Assembly (NCBI GenBank): GCA_016714565.1
Contig: JADKDM010000026.1
Location: 1 to 64,000 of the forward strand
Reading direction: 5' to 3'
DNA: 64,000 nt
DNA from: Candidatus Villigracilis propinquus
GTDB lineage: Bacteria > Chloroflexota > Anaerolineae > Anaerolineales > Villigracilaceae
Shown here: piece by piece, positions 25,878 to 35,128 of the stretch
Position numbering within the stretch: the first letter of the stretch is position 1
How the letters are laid out: each line of letters begins with the position of its first letter
Made by a program: the position numbers and the translations under genes
The notes under the pieces: generated by a model
What the model was told of the DNA's origin: nothing
Databases searched by the model: none
Seen by the model: only the letters and a program-made list of their open reading frames with translations

Positions 25878-27431
25878 ATGACACAGGAAGATCCAAGAAT
25901 TTTGGAATTGAGGAAGATGCGTGCCAAAGCCCTTGAAGGCGGCGGCAAGGAACGTAACGCAAAGCAGCGAGCCAAAGGAAAGTTGACGGCGCGCGAACGT
26001 GTTGAACTGCTACTTGACCCGGGCACGTTCAACGAGATCGAGCCATTCATCACACATCAAGGCGATGAGATGGATTTGTTGAAGGAAAAGTTTTATGGGG
26101 ATGGGGTTATCACAGGCTACGGACAGATCAACGGGCGGACAGTTTATCTATATTCACAGGATTTCACAATTTACGGCGGCACACTCAGCGAGATGCAATC
26201 ACACAAAATTTGCCGTGTGATGGATCTGGCAGTTCGCAACGGCGTGCCGTTTATTTCACTCATAGATTCAGGCGGCGCGCGCATTCAAGAAGGCGTGCGT
26301 TCGATGGGCGGCTATGCAGAAATTTTCAGACGCAACGCGCAATACTCTGGCGTGGTTCCGCAAGTGAGCGTGATGCTTGGGCCATGCGCGGGCGGCGCGG
26401 CCTACTCCCCTGCTTTGACAGACATGGTCATCATGGTGGAAAAATCATCCTTCATGTTCCTGACGGGGCCGGATGTGATCAAAGCCGTGACGGGTGAAGT
26501 GATCGATGCGGAATCATTGGGCGGCGCAAGTGTGCATACATCGGTTAGCGGCGTGGCGCATGTGAGCGTGCAAAGTGAAAAGGCTGCGCTTGAAATGGCG
26601 CGGCATTTCCTTTCTTATTTGCCATCGAACAATGTAGAAAATCCTCCGTATGTTCAGCCTGCCGATTCGTTATCGCGAATGGATGAAGAATTGAATCACA
26701 TGATTCCGCTCGAAGCCACTGAGCCGTATGTGATGCATCAGGTCATCGAAAAAATTATCGATACAGATTCTTTCCTTGAAATTCAACCCGATTGGGCGCG
26801 TAATGCCATCGTCGGTCTTGCGCGCATTGGCGGGCACAGCGTTGGCATCGTCGGTCAGGAACCTGCCATCATGGCGGGCGTGATCGACATTGACGCCGCC
26901 GACAAGATGACCCGCTTCGTGCGCATGTGCGACTGCTTCAATATTCCGCTCGTCACCTTTGTGGATTCGCCCGGCTTCCTGCCTGGCATTGCACAGGAAC
27001 ATGGCGGCATCATTCGTCACGGCGCAAAACTTTTGTATGCGTATTCCGAAGCCACCGTGCCGAAGATCTGCGTCATCACCCGCAAGGCGTATGGCGGCGC
27101 GTATGTCGTCATGTCCAGCAAGTATCTCGGAACCGATGTCACCTACGCGTGGCCGTCTGCTGAGATCGCTGTCCTCGGCGCGGAAGGTGCGGCAAATATT
27201 TTGTTCAAGAAACAAATTGAAACCGCAGCAGACCCCTCTGCCGAACGCAAAAAGCTTGCGGCTGAATATCGCGAGAAATTCAACAATCCATATTACGCCG
27301 CTTCCACGGGCTATGTGGATGACATCATCGAGCCGCGCGAATCAAGACCGAAGATCATCGCGTCGCTGTCTGCACTCCGTGACAAGTACGCGCCCGCGCC
27401 TCCGCGCAAGCATGGGAATATCCCGGTCTAG
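25878..27431 (+). CDS. mmdA: Methylmalonyl/propionyl-CoA carboxyltransferase (decarboxylase alpha subunit)
   Basis: 517 residues of the acyl-CoA carboxyltransferase family (crotonase fold, two halves). Seen: KGKLTARERVELLLDPGTFN, YSQDFTIYGGTLSEMQSHKI, the N-half oxyanion region SGGARIQEGVRSMGGYAEIF with CAGGAAYSPALTD, and the C-half VTFVDSPGFLPGIAQEHGGI with KAYGGAYVVMSSK. The next genes are OadG-like, a biotin carrier and an OadB-like beta subunit, so this is the alpha subunit of a sodium-pumping decarboxylase rather than a plain ATP-driven carboxylase. Methylmalonyl-CoA is the likeliest substrate from length and motifs, but glutaconyl-CoA cannot be excluded. Ribosome site: AAAGGAATTAAT. Confidence 0.9.
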   Translation: MTQEDPRILELRKMRAKALEGGGKERNAKQRAKGKLTARERVELLLDPGTFNEIEPFITHQGDEMDLLKEKFYGDGVITGYGQINGRTVYLYSQDFTIYGGTLSEMQSHKICRVMDLAVRNGVPFISLIDSGGARIQEGVRSMGGYAEIFRRNAQYSGVVPQVSVMLGPCAGGAAYSPALTDMVIMVEKSSFMFLTGPDVIKAVTGEVIDAESLGGASVHTSVSGVAHVSVQSEKAALEMARHFLSYLPSNNVENPPYVQPADSLSRMDEELNHMIPLEATEPYVMHQVIEKIIDTDSFLEIQPDWARNAIVGLARIGGHSVGIVGQEPAIMAGVIDIDAADKMTRFVRMCDCFNIPLVTFVDSPGFLPGIAQEHGGIIRHGAKLLYAYSEATVPKICVITRKAYGGAYVVMSSKYLGTDVTYAWPSAEIAVLGAEGAANILFKKQIETAADPSAERKKLAAEYREKFNNPYYAASTGYVDDIIEPRESRPKIIASLSALRDKYAPAPPRKHGNIPV

Positions 27432-27473
27432 AAAGTAGAAAGTGGAAAGATCACTCACTACTTTCCACTTTCC
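27431..27473. repeat. Heptad-word palindrome (GAAAGTA GAAAGTG GAAAG / CTTTCCACTTTCC)
   Basis: 7-nt words agaaagt agaaagt ggaaaga and the inverted ctacttt ccacttt cc lie between mmdA and the OadG-like gene. The hairpin may tune the ratio of subunits. Confidence 0.8.
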
Positions 27474-27491
27474 AATCTTAAGGTAAAAACT

Positions 27492-27848
27492 ATGACGACA
27501 GATTTAATCCTTTCCCTACAAATCACCGCCCTTGGCATGGGGCTTGTCTTTGGCGCGATTCTTTTGCTGTGGTTGATGATGGTGATCTTGACAGCACTGA
27601 CCGCAGATAAAGAATCTACTGAAGATGAAGTTCCCGCCTCACGCTCCGCGTCACCCGCAGCTGATTCTGTTTCTGAAACAGGATACAAGCTGCAAGCTGC
27701 TGCCGTCGCTGTGGCAGTGGCACTCGCGGAGCAGGAATTATCGTCCGCGCACCCGCTGCCTGAGCCGCCCACGGCAATCGTCTCTGCATGGCAGTTGGGC
27801 ATGCGGACGAGTCAACGCTCGGAAAAGGGCAATTTTAGAAGGCACTAA
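27492..27848 (+). CDS. OadG-like small subunit of sodium-pump decarboxylase (delta subunit)
   Basis: 118 residues. A single N-terminal membrane helix (ITALGMGLVFGAILLLWLMM, then VILTAL) is followed by an acidic linker and an Ala-rich helix, as in OadG/MmdD. These subunits stabilise the complex and tether the alpha subunit to the membrane. The C-terminal AIVSAWQLGMRTSQRS is like the conserved short helix at the end of some family members. The ribosome site is weak (TTAAGGTAAAAACT). Position inside the operon is the main support. Confidence 0.82.
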   Translation: MTTDLILSLQITALGMGLVFGAILLLWLMMVILTALTADKESTEDEVPASRSASPAADSVSETGYKLQAAAVAVAVALAEQELSSAHPLPEPPTAIVSAWQLGMRTSQRSEKGNFRRH

Positions 27849-27892
27849 CTCTCACCCTGCCCTCTCCCAAAGAGAGAGGGAAAGATGAAATT

Positions 27893-28355
27893 ATGAAATA
27901 CAAAATCACAGTCAAAAACCAAACATACGAAGTTGAAATAGAAAATATTAACGCAAGACCCGTCATTGCGCATGTGGATGGTGAACGGTTTGAGATCATG
28001 CCCGGGGACGTGAATCAGGCTGAAACAAAGAAAGAGGCGGATGCGAAGGCGGAGAAAAAATCCTTTAATCCGAATCCTGTCAAAGCGGTATCGCCTGCTC
28101 CCTAATCCCGCAATTAGTGGAAATAATTTAACCGCTCCCCTGCCCGGCACGGTGGTGGATGTGTTCGTAAAAGTTGGCGATAAAGTGGAAGCGGGACAGG
28201 TTGTGCTGATCATCGAAGCCATGAAAATGAAGAACAGCATTCGCTCGGTGTTCAGCGGAACGATCAGTGAAGTGCTTGTCAGCGCGGGGCAAAGCGTGGC
28301 GCACAAACAGGCATTGGTCAAGTTCGCGGACTTGGGCGAGGCTTCGTGGATGTAA
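27893..28355 (+). CDS. Biotin carboxyl carrier protein (decarboxylase gamma subunit), frameshifted
   Basis: The first 68 residues (KYKITVKNQTYEVEIENINA...) run into a Pro/Ala linker and hit a stop. The second part continues in the next frame as APLPGTVVDVFVKVGDKVEA, then IIEAMKMKNSIRSVFSGTIS. EAMKM holds the biotinylated Lys. The frames join at about 28090-28105 (CCTGCTCCCTAATCCC), where one base too many breaks the linker. Since both halves are conserved and the break is at short C runs in a variable linker, a sequencing error is more likely than a dead gene. It carries carboxyl groups between the alpha and beta subunits. Confidence 0.82.
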
Positions 28356-28364
28356 AAAGAGTTT

Positions 28365-28391
28365 CAGGTTACAAGTTACAGGTTGCAGGTA
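28365..28391. repeat. Heptad-word array (CAGGTTA CAAGTTA CAGGTTG CAGGTAT)
   Basis: Four direct 7-nt words fill the gap between the biotin carrier stop and the beta-subunit start. There is no inverted half here. Confidence 0.75.
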
Positions 28392-28395
28392 TCTT

Positions 28396-29532
28396 ATGGA
28401 TTTAACTTCTCTTTTACCCGAGTTGCTGAAAGGCTTCACCCATTTCACGCTCGGCAATGCGGTGATGATTTTTGCCGCGTTGATATTGATCTACCTTGCT
28501 GTATTCAAAGAAATTGAACCCGTACTTTTGTTGCCCATCGGCTTTGGATGTTTGCTGGCGAATATTCCGCTGGCAGGCATGACCGCCGCCGAAGGCATGA
28601 CAAAGGTTCTGTACGACGCAGGCATCAAAACAGAATTATTTCCACTATTGATCTTTATTGGCGTCGGCGCGATGATCGACTTCTCGCCATTGCTTGCACA
28701 GCCGCGATTGGTCTTGCTCGGCGCGGCGGGACAATTTGGAATCTTCGGCACATTGATATTGGCGGTCTTATTGGGTTTCCCATTAAATCAAGCCGCTTCC
28801 ATCGGCGTGATCGGCGCAATTGATGGGCCAACATCCATTTTCGTGGCGACCAAACTCGCACCTGAATTGCTCGCGCCGATTGCAGTGGCGGCATATTCAT
28901 ACATGAGTTTGATCCCGATCATCCAGCCGCCTTTGATGAGATTGCTGACCACAAAAAAAGAGCGCATGATCCAAATGGACTATGCGCCGAAACCGATCTC
29001 TAAAAAGACACTAATTTTATTTCCTGTTGTATTAACTTTGGTTGTCGGCTTGCTCGTCCCTGAAGCCACGCCGTTGATCTCCATGCTCATGCTGGGCAAT
29101 TTGCTCAAAATGTCTGGCGTAGTGGATAGACTCAGCAAGGCCGCAGAGAATGAGATCATCAACATCTCCACATTATTTCTCGGTCTGGCAATTGGCTCCA
29201 CCATGAGCGCCGCCGCATTCCTCAATTTGGACACGGGCAAGATCATGATCCTGGGATTGTTCGCCTTCGTGCTCGATACCGTGGCAGGATTGTTATTCGG
29301 CAAATTGATGTGCGCCATCTCAGGCGGAAAGATCAATCCGCTCATTGGTGCGGCGGGAATTTCCGCTTTTCCAATGGCGGGACGTTTGGCTGCGAAAACT
29401 GCCAATGACGAAGACCCAAATAATTTCATCCTCATGCACGCGATGGGAGCGAATACCGCAGGTCAATTGGGGAGTGTGATCGCGGGTGGTATTTTGCTTT
29501 CGGTTGTGAGTAAGATGTTGGGGATTTTGTAA
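28396..29532 (+). CDS. Sodium-ion-translocating decarboxylase beta subunit (OadB/MmdB)
   Basis: 378 residues with about 10-11 membrane segments. Family motifs: PVLLLPIGFGCLLANIPLAG, LFPLLIFIGVGAMIDFSPLL, then GAIDGPTSIFVATKLAPELL (the conserved Asp for Na+ in the GAIDGPT loop), AYSYMSLIPIIQPP, and the C-terminal AAGISAFPMAGRLA with HAMGANTAGQLGSVIAGG. It decarboxylates carboxybiotin and exports two Na+ per cycle. Start: ATG at the end of the heptad words, without a good ribosome site, so expression may depend on coupling to the upstream gene. It completes the alpha/delta/gamma/beta operon. Confidence 0.95.
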   Translation: MDLTSLLPELLKGFTHFTLGNAVMIFAALILIYLAVFKEIEPVLLLPIGFGCLLANIPLAGMTAAEGMTKVLYDAGIKTELFPLLIFIGVGAMIDFSPLLAQPRLVLLGAAGQFGIFGTLILAVLLGFPLNQAASIGVIGAIDGPTSIFVATKLAPELLAPIAVAAYSYMSLIPIIQPPLMRLLTTKKERMIQMDYAPKPISKKTLILFPVVLTLVVGLLVPEATPLISMLMLGNLLKMSGVVDRLSKAAENEIINISTLFLGLAIGSTMSAAAFLNLDTGKIMILGLFAFVLDTVAGLLFGKLMCAISGGKINPLIGAAGISAFPMAGRLAAKTANDEDPNNFILMHAMGANTAGQLGSVIAGGILLSVVSKMLGIL

Positions 29533-29555
29533 ATGGGCATTGACGACAAGACGAT

Positions 29556-29577
29556 GACGGATGGGTTATCATCCGTC
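29556..29577 (+). terminator. Terminator of the decarboxylase operon
   Basis: GACGGATG / CATCCGTC 8-bp stem with a 6-base loop, followed by TGTTTAAATTCTCTTTTT, shortly after the OadB stop. Confidence 0.75.
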
Positions 29578-29587
29578 TGTTTAAATT

Positions 29588-29970
<383 letters not shown>

Positions 29971-29976
29971 CTTTGT

Positions 29977-30406
29977 TTATATGTCGATCGTACGCGGTGA
30001 CTTCAACTTATTCAATATCTTCGTCACCAGCATTCCACCAGGCACTGCAAACACAAAGGTCAACACCACCGAAATAATCCAAGGCCCAAATACCGATCCA
30101 AATAAATGCATAAACAACGGGGTCTTCTTTAACCACAGTTCCGCTCGCGTCCACGCAATGCAATTCATACGCAGTAGATGGCTGCTGATTTCCAAATTCA
30201 TCTGCTGTGGTTGTTGCATATGTATAACTTTCAGGCGTTGTACCCTCGGGGCACAACCATCCCCCAGTAGTCTTGATCGCAAAATCGCTAAAAGAACTCA
30301 CACTTCCCACAATAAAAAATACAGGCATTACACAACTGCTTATTATGCAAATTAGAAGAAACCAGATCACGCACCCTGAAACCGCTGTTGACTTGGCATT
30401 GTTCAT
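29977..30406 (-). CDS. Small membrane protein of unknown function, frameshifted
   Basis: It starts MNNAKSTAVSG after AGGAGAGAAAA, with a membrane helix (CVIWFLLICIISSCVMPVFF) and then an extracytoplasmic segment with cysteines (GGWLCPEGTTPESYTYATTT, ELHCVDASG). Near 30095-30130 the frame breaks. The adjacent frame supplies a second membrane helix (PWIISVVLTFVFAVPGGMLV) and a basic end (TKILNKLKSPRTIDI). Together they give a two-helix protein of about 140 residues. The frameshift lies close to the bad homopolymer stretch, so it may be an error. The family is not recognised. Confidence 0.6.
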
Positions 30407-30529
30407 TTTTCTCTCCTTTGCAGTTTATTTGGACAAATATAGTATTCTTTCATAACAAAAGATATGGTCAGTTTGTACCAATTTGCGCTATAATCAAAGT
30501 TGTCTGACAACTATAATCAGGAGTATAAA

Positions 30530-31995
30530 ATGACCACCATTGACCTGACTCTGCACAAAGACCGCCGCGCCCGCGCCATCCAACGCGCAAAAGAGCGCAA
30601 CATCATCATCCCCACCTATGCCCAAATGAAAGACCCTTCCAAAATTCCTGCGAAAGTTAAGGAGGAATTGACGAAGATCGGACTCTGGGACATTCACCCC
30701 CGCAATCTTTTCCGCATCAACTGGCACAACCAACCCACCGCCTCAGGCGGGACGTATGGCGGAGTCAATTACATTGAGCTTCCCTCTTCGCTGACGGGAG
30801 TCAAAGCCCGCATCATTGCCATCGTTGGCAAGTGGTTCCCCACCGGCGCACACAAAGTCGGCGCGGCATTTTCATGCCTCGTTCCTCGCTTGGTCACCGG
30901 TCAATTTGACCCGACCACCCAAAAAGCAGTCTGGCCTTCCACTGGAAATTATTGCCGAGGCGGCGCATATGACTCTGCCCTGCTCGGCTGTGAATCAATC
31001 GCCATTTTGCCCGAAGGCATGTCGAAGGAAAGATTTGAATGGCTTGCCAAAGTTGCTGGCGAAACCATCAAAACCCCGGCTCTGAATCCAACGTCAAGGA
31101 AATTTTTGACAAGTGCAAGGAACTCGCCAACTCTGGTCAAGACCTGATGATCTTCAATCAATTTGAAGAATTCGGCAATTATCTCTGGCACTACGAAGTG
31201 ACAGGTCATGCCATGGAAGAAGCGCTCAAGCAAGTCATGGGCAAGAACGACCGCTTCCGCGGTGTGGCTTCTGCAACAGGTTCAGGCGGCACCATTGCCA
31301 GCGGTGACTATCTCAAACAGATATTCCCCGAAAGCAAGATCATCGCCAGTGAAGCCCTGCAATGCCCGACCCTTTTGGAAAACGGCTTCGGCGCGCATCG
31401 CATCGAAGGCATCGGCGACAAGCATGTCCCGTGGGTTCATAACGTGAAGAACACAGACTTTGTCACCGCCATTGACGACAATGCCGTGGTCAACATTGCC
31501 CGCCTCTTCAACGAAGAGAATGGACGCGCCTATCTCGTGGAAAAAGGCGTTCCCGAATCCACCATTGCCAACCTCGAACTGCTCGGTTTCTCCGGCATCG
31601 CAAACGTACTTTCCTGCATCAAAGTAGCCAAATACTACGAGATGGACGAAAACGATGTGATGATCACCATGTTGACCGACTCGATGGAACTCTATCGCTC
31701 ACGTATGCATGAGATGCATCAGGAATTCGGCCAATACAGCGAGAAAGACGCCGCTGGCGATTTCGCCCGCTACCTGCATGGACAGTCCACGGACAATATG
31801 CTCGAGCTCACCTACCCCGAGCGCCGCAGAGTCCACAACTTGAAATACTACACATGGGTCGAGCAGCAAGGCAAGACCTACCCTGAAATTCAAGATCAAT
31901 GGTACGCCCCGAATTATTGGACAGACGTCCAAAAGCAGGCGGATGAAATTGATGAATTGATCGTAGAGTTCAACAAGGAAGTTGGAATTTCGTAG
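30530..31995 (+). CDS. PLP-dependent TrpB/cysteine-synthase-like enzyme, one frameshift
   Basis: About 488 residues once joined. Start: ATG after TCAGGAGTATAAA. The first part (to about residue 180) contains NWHNQPTASGGTYGGVNYIE and KWFPTGAHKVGAAFSCLVPR, whose Lys fits the PLP Schiff-base position. After a break at about 31077 (AAAACCCCGGC, one C short) the frame continues GSESNVKEIFDKCKELANSG, with the phosphate-binding ATGSGGTIASGDYLK and a long C-terminal part. It belongs to fold type II PLP enzymes (PALP family), in the group often labelled PLP-dependent protein subunit beta. It lacks TrpA beside it, so tryptophan synthesis is doubtful. The reaction is unknown. Confidence 0.82.
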
Positions 31996-32001
31996 AAAGC
32001 A

Positions 32002-32047
32002 AAGTGACAGTCACCTCGCGCTCTGGGGGTAAAGGTGACTGTCACTT
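32002..32047. repeat. AAGTGACAGTCACCT palindrome, copy 4 (convergent gene ends)
   Basis: The arms AAAGTGACAGTCACCT and AGGTGACTGTCACTTT enclose CGCGCTCTGGGGGTAA. It lies exactly between the ends of the PLP enzyme gene and the convergent membrane-protein gene, as copy 3 does. Confidence 0.9.
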
Positions 32048-32049
32048 TT

Positions 32050-32682
32050 TTACAAAGACATCTTCAATCCCGCTAACAATAAAACAATCCCGATCATCTG
32101 AATTAAGTGAAAGACTCCATTGTTGTCAAAATACCAAACGATGGACTTTCCCGTCTTCCCCAGCGCCTGCACCACAGCAGCCAGAATCGTCACAAAGACT
32201 CCTGCGAGCATCCAGCCCGCGCCGGGCAACGTCCCTTGGAAGAAGATAAAAACATATACCCCAAGTGAGAACAACATTGCCACTACTTCATAGGCAATGA
32301 AGGTCATAAAACTGCCCGGGCGCAGGACCGTGATCAAGAAAAACAGCAACCCAACTATCAGCGCGGCAGGAAGCGCAGTTCTTGCCATCGCATCCCCGCT
32401 CAGATCGATCAACGCGCCCACCACGAACAAGCTGAGCGTCCATCCCAAAGACAAATTGATCGGCATCCACAAGCGCTCATTCGTTTTTTGCGTCATCTCA
32501 AAGCTATGCGCGAGCGCTGCCACAAATGCAGAAAAAGCCAACAGCCCAAACGCCCATCCCCAGACCGCGGATTTTAATCCTGAAAATTGAAAAATTTGAA
32601 CCGCAGCATAGCCTGAAAAAATCCCGAGCGCCACATCGGTGAGCGCAGTCATCTGCTCAAAACGTGATGGATGAATCTTCAT
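32050..32682 (-). CDS. Seven-TM membrane protein, resembles DUF6962
   Basis: 210 residues from the ATG after GAGGAGTTGGA. Seven hydrophobic helices are visible (for example FSGYAAVQIFQF, VWGWAFGLLAFSAFVAALAH, LSLGWTLSLFVVGALIDL, LPAALIVGLLFFLITVLRPG, FIAYEVVAMLFSLGVYVFIF). The pattern, with a His in HSFEM and another in VFHLIQMIG, looks like heptahelical membrane proteins of the DUF6962 kind. This is a tentative recall. No function can be given. It is divergent from the next gene with an 31-base gap. Confidence 0.65.
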   Translation of the reverse strand: MKIHPSRFEQMTALTDVALGIFSGYAAVQIFQFSGLKSAVWGWAFGLLAFSAFVAALAHSFEMTQKTNERLWMPINLSLGWTLSLFVVGALIDLSGDAMARTALPAALIVGLLFFLITVLRPGSFMTFIAYEVVAMLFSLGVYVFIFFQGTLPGAGWMLAGVFVTILAAVVQALGKTGKSIVWYFDNNGVFHLIQMIGIVLLLAGLKMSL

Positions 32683-32700
32683 TCCAACTCCTCGTGACGT

Positions 32701-32706
32701 TATAAT
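32701..32706 (+). promoter_or_regulatory. TATAAT box 7 nt before ATG; leaderless start
   Basis: A perfect TATAAT sits seven bases before the ATG of the next gene, with no ribosome site in between. Confidence 0.55.
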
Positions 32707-32713
32707 TAACTCG

Positions 32714-33274
32714 ATGCTTAAACCCACTGACTTGATTCTAGTTGCCCTGCTGCCCACCCCAAGGGATTTGGAAATTGCGCGGCTGCTCGGATGGTACCGC
32801 ATTCCGCTTCGCACCGCGCCGAAAGTTGTTGCCGTGGACTATCTGGCTTTTTACCAACCCTCAGCATTCGGCGAGCGCGGCGGACAAATTGAATTCATCG
32901 CCGAGGTGCGCGGGCACGAACTGACCACGCGCGGCGAGTTATTGAGAGATGAAGCCAACCACCCGCGCGCCCGCGAGGAGTATTTCAAAATTCAATTGGG
33001 CGGGCTGGAAAAATTGCGCGAGCCGATAAAAACGGATAAATGGAAAAGGATCACATTTCTTTATTCCACGGGTGAGTATTTGGTCAACGCAAAATTGTTG
33101 AACGATCTGGTTGTGCAAAACGAAGAACGCCAGATCTTGTGGAAAAATCTGCGCGAACGGGCTGAAAATGAACAGCTTTACAAAACAGACCTGCCTGAAA
33201 CAGACATCCCGCCTGAGATTTTGATGGCATTATTGGGCATAAAGGACTTACAAACTGATTACGACGTCCCCTAA
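32714..33274 (+). CDS. Hypothetical protein, 186 aa
   Basis: Not recognised. No membrane helix or signal. It opens with LKPTDLILVALLPTPRDLEI, has a mixed alpha/beta region with PKVVAVDYLAFYQPSAFGE and EFIAEVRGHELTTRGELL, and ends in a charged, helical tail (LWKNLRERAENEQLYK). The phrase RITFLYSTGEYLVNAKLLND is reminiscent of nuclease- or restriction-associated proteins, but no catalytic pattern can be pointed to. The start is chosen at the ATG seven bases after TATAAT. It is followed 53 bases later by the receiver/roadblock/transposase-like gene. Confidence 0.65.
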   Translation: MLKPTDLILVALLPTPRDLEIARLLGWYRIPLRTAPKVVAVDYLAFYQPSAFGERGGQIEFIAEVRGHELTTRGELLRDEANHPRAREEYFKIQLGGLEKLREPIKTDKWKRITFLYSTGEYLVNAKLLNDLVVQNEERQILWKNLRERAENEQLYKTDLPETDIPPEILMALLGIKDLQTDYDVP

Positions 33275-33326
33275 TGGTACTCCGGTGGCTTGATTCTGCC
33301 TCTACTAAGTGATAAACTTCATTCAA

Positions 33327-34975
33327 ATGCCAGCCGATCTGCTTATTGTTACCCCTTCAGTTAGTCTTGGTGAATCCATCCGTCAAATTTTGGATGAAAC
33401 TAAGCTCTATCGAAGCCATGTTGTCAACAACAAGGCTTCTGCTGTTGTGCGCGCTGATGAAATTGGCGTCCCCCTTGCGATGCTCGACGCTGCTCTTGGC
33501 GAAGACTGGGTACTTGAGATCGGAAATGCGCTGCGTACGGTTCGCCCTGCGCTCAATCTTGTTATCCTCTGCGAAGAAAGTGGAAGTGTCCCTGCCTTCG
33601 ATAGCTTGCGTCCATGGATACTTGTCCGCAAGCCGTTTAAGATGTCAGGGTTTATGACGGCGATCAGCCAGCCGCCGCAACAGCGCCCTGCAGCTCCGCC
33701 CCCCCCCAACCGACTGCAACCGTTCCCCTGCCGTGGCTGAGTGACCAGACCAAAGCAGCGCAACACCTCACCCGCCTGACATTGGAATCTTCCGCGCAGG
33801 CCGCATTGATTACCCTCAAAAATGATCTGTGGGCATACGCGGGCGGCCTCTCACAAAACGCCGCCAAGGAAGTTGCACAGACCGTCACCCGCAATTGGGA
33901 CGGACAAAAAGGTTCAGACCTTCTGCGTTTCATCCGCCTGGAAAGCACCAAAGCCGAGCACATGCTGTACGCCACGCGCCTCACATCAGATACCGTGCTT
34001 GCATTCGTATTCGATGCCGAAACCCCCTTCAGCACCATTCGCGCACAAGCCAGCCAGCTCGTCAATGAGTTTGGGAGCGACAAACCCGAACCACAAAAAC
34101 CTGCCAAATCTGCACCCAAACAGATCAATGATTTTCCCGATGACCTGGAAGAGAACGAAGAGCTGAACATTGCTCCGATCTCAAACATTCTTATAGATAT
34201 TCCCACGCCAAATCCCACGCCCGCTTCTACACGTGACCTTGGCATGGCGCGGCCAAAAGAAAGATTCGACCCCAACCAGACACGCGTCTCCGAACCGCTT
34301 TCAAATGCCTCAGTTTTCAACCGTGAAGCATCTCCCTCCATTCAAATGGGACACCGCATGATGGATCAGACTCAAGCTTCCAAAGCGAGTATTGAACCTC
34401 AAACAGTACTTGATGAAGCGGAAGTTACGGCACCGTCACGTTTGAACCAGAGACCGGAAACACCCGTTTCCAGACCCGCCAGCGAAACTGATTCAACCCG
34501 CGAAAGCCCATCCACAGAAATTGCGCGAAAACTCGTTGTGGAACCCACCACGGCTGGCTTGTACCATCTGACGTACGCCTGCCTGCTCGTGCCGAGATTT
34601 TCCTCCCATTACATCACCGGCGACCTTGCCGACCATCTCGGCGACTGGCTCCCGAACATCTGCATTGCCTTTGGCTGGCGATTGGAATATCTGGCGGTAC
34701 GCCCTGAGTATTTGCAATGGGTCGTGAATGTTCAACCGAATACATCTCCCGGTTATCTCATGCGTATCATGCGCCAGCAAACTTCAGAGAAAGTTTTCGC
34801 CGACTTCACCCGTTTGAAGAAGGAAAATCCCTCTGGTGATTTCTGGGCGCCTGGATATCTCATTATGGGCGGCACGCAGCCGCACCCGCCGCAACTGGTT
34901 CGGGATTACATCCGCCAGACCCGTCAGCGCCAGGGACAGGAAGCCGCTCCACCTGCACCGCGTGGACGTCAATAA
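33327..34975 (+). CDS. Receiver-like / roadblock-LC7-like / domesticated IS200-transposase-like fusion, one frameshift
   Basis: About 549 residues once a poly-C break at about 33703 (nine C where ten keep frame) is allowed. Residues 1-112 look like a receiver fold (PADLLIVTPSVSLGESIRQI ... LNLVILCEESGS ... WILVRKPFKMSGFM) without a clear phospho-Asp triad. A Pro-rich linker follows, then a roadblock/LC7-like domain at about 145-245 (SAQAALITLKNDLWAYAGGL ... LLRFIRLESTKAEHMLYATR ... VFDAETPFSTIRAQASQLVN). A disordered linker leads to a C-terminal domain at about 406-540 that follows the IS200/IS605 Y1 transposase (YHLTYACLLVPRFSSHYITG ... FWAPGYLIMGG ... VRDYIRQ). The catalytic HUH (normally DHVH) is replaced by EYLQ at 34706-34717, while the Tyr (34907-34909) remains. 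No transposon ends flank it. It is probably a domesticated regulator. Start: ATG at 33327; an upstream GTG is possible. Confidence 0.75.
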
Positions 34976-34982
34976 AAAAATT

Positions 34983-35011
34983 AAGCGCAGAGTATAATCA
35001 ACTCTGCGCTT
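34983..35011 (+). terminator. Rho-independent terminator
   Basis: AAGCGCAGAGT / ACTCTGCGCTT perfect 11-bp stem with a 7-base loop, then TCTTGTTT. It separates the fusion gene from polA. Confidence 0.88.
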
Positions 35012-35032
35012 CTTGTTTAACATTCCATATAC

Positions 35033-35114
35033 CCGTCATTGCGAGGAAGGCACTTGTTCTTCCCGACGAAGCATCTCATTACTGCATTAGAGATTGCTCC
35101 CGCACTTGCAATGA
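35033..35114. repeat. CGTCATTGCGAGG dispersed hairpin repeat, copy 2
   Basis: CGTCATTGCGAGGAAGG, CCCGACGAAGCATCTC, then GAGATTGCTCCCGC and TTGCAATGACA. Same design as 2111-2210. It fills the space upstream of polA up to 15 bases before its start codon, so it must lie within or next to the polA promoter. Confidence 0.75.
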
Positions 35115-35128
35115 CAATTGAGTAAACC

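Noticed and set aside
26670..27215. Reading frame opposite the carboxyltransferase gene
   Set aside because: A complementary-strand shadow caused by codon bias.
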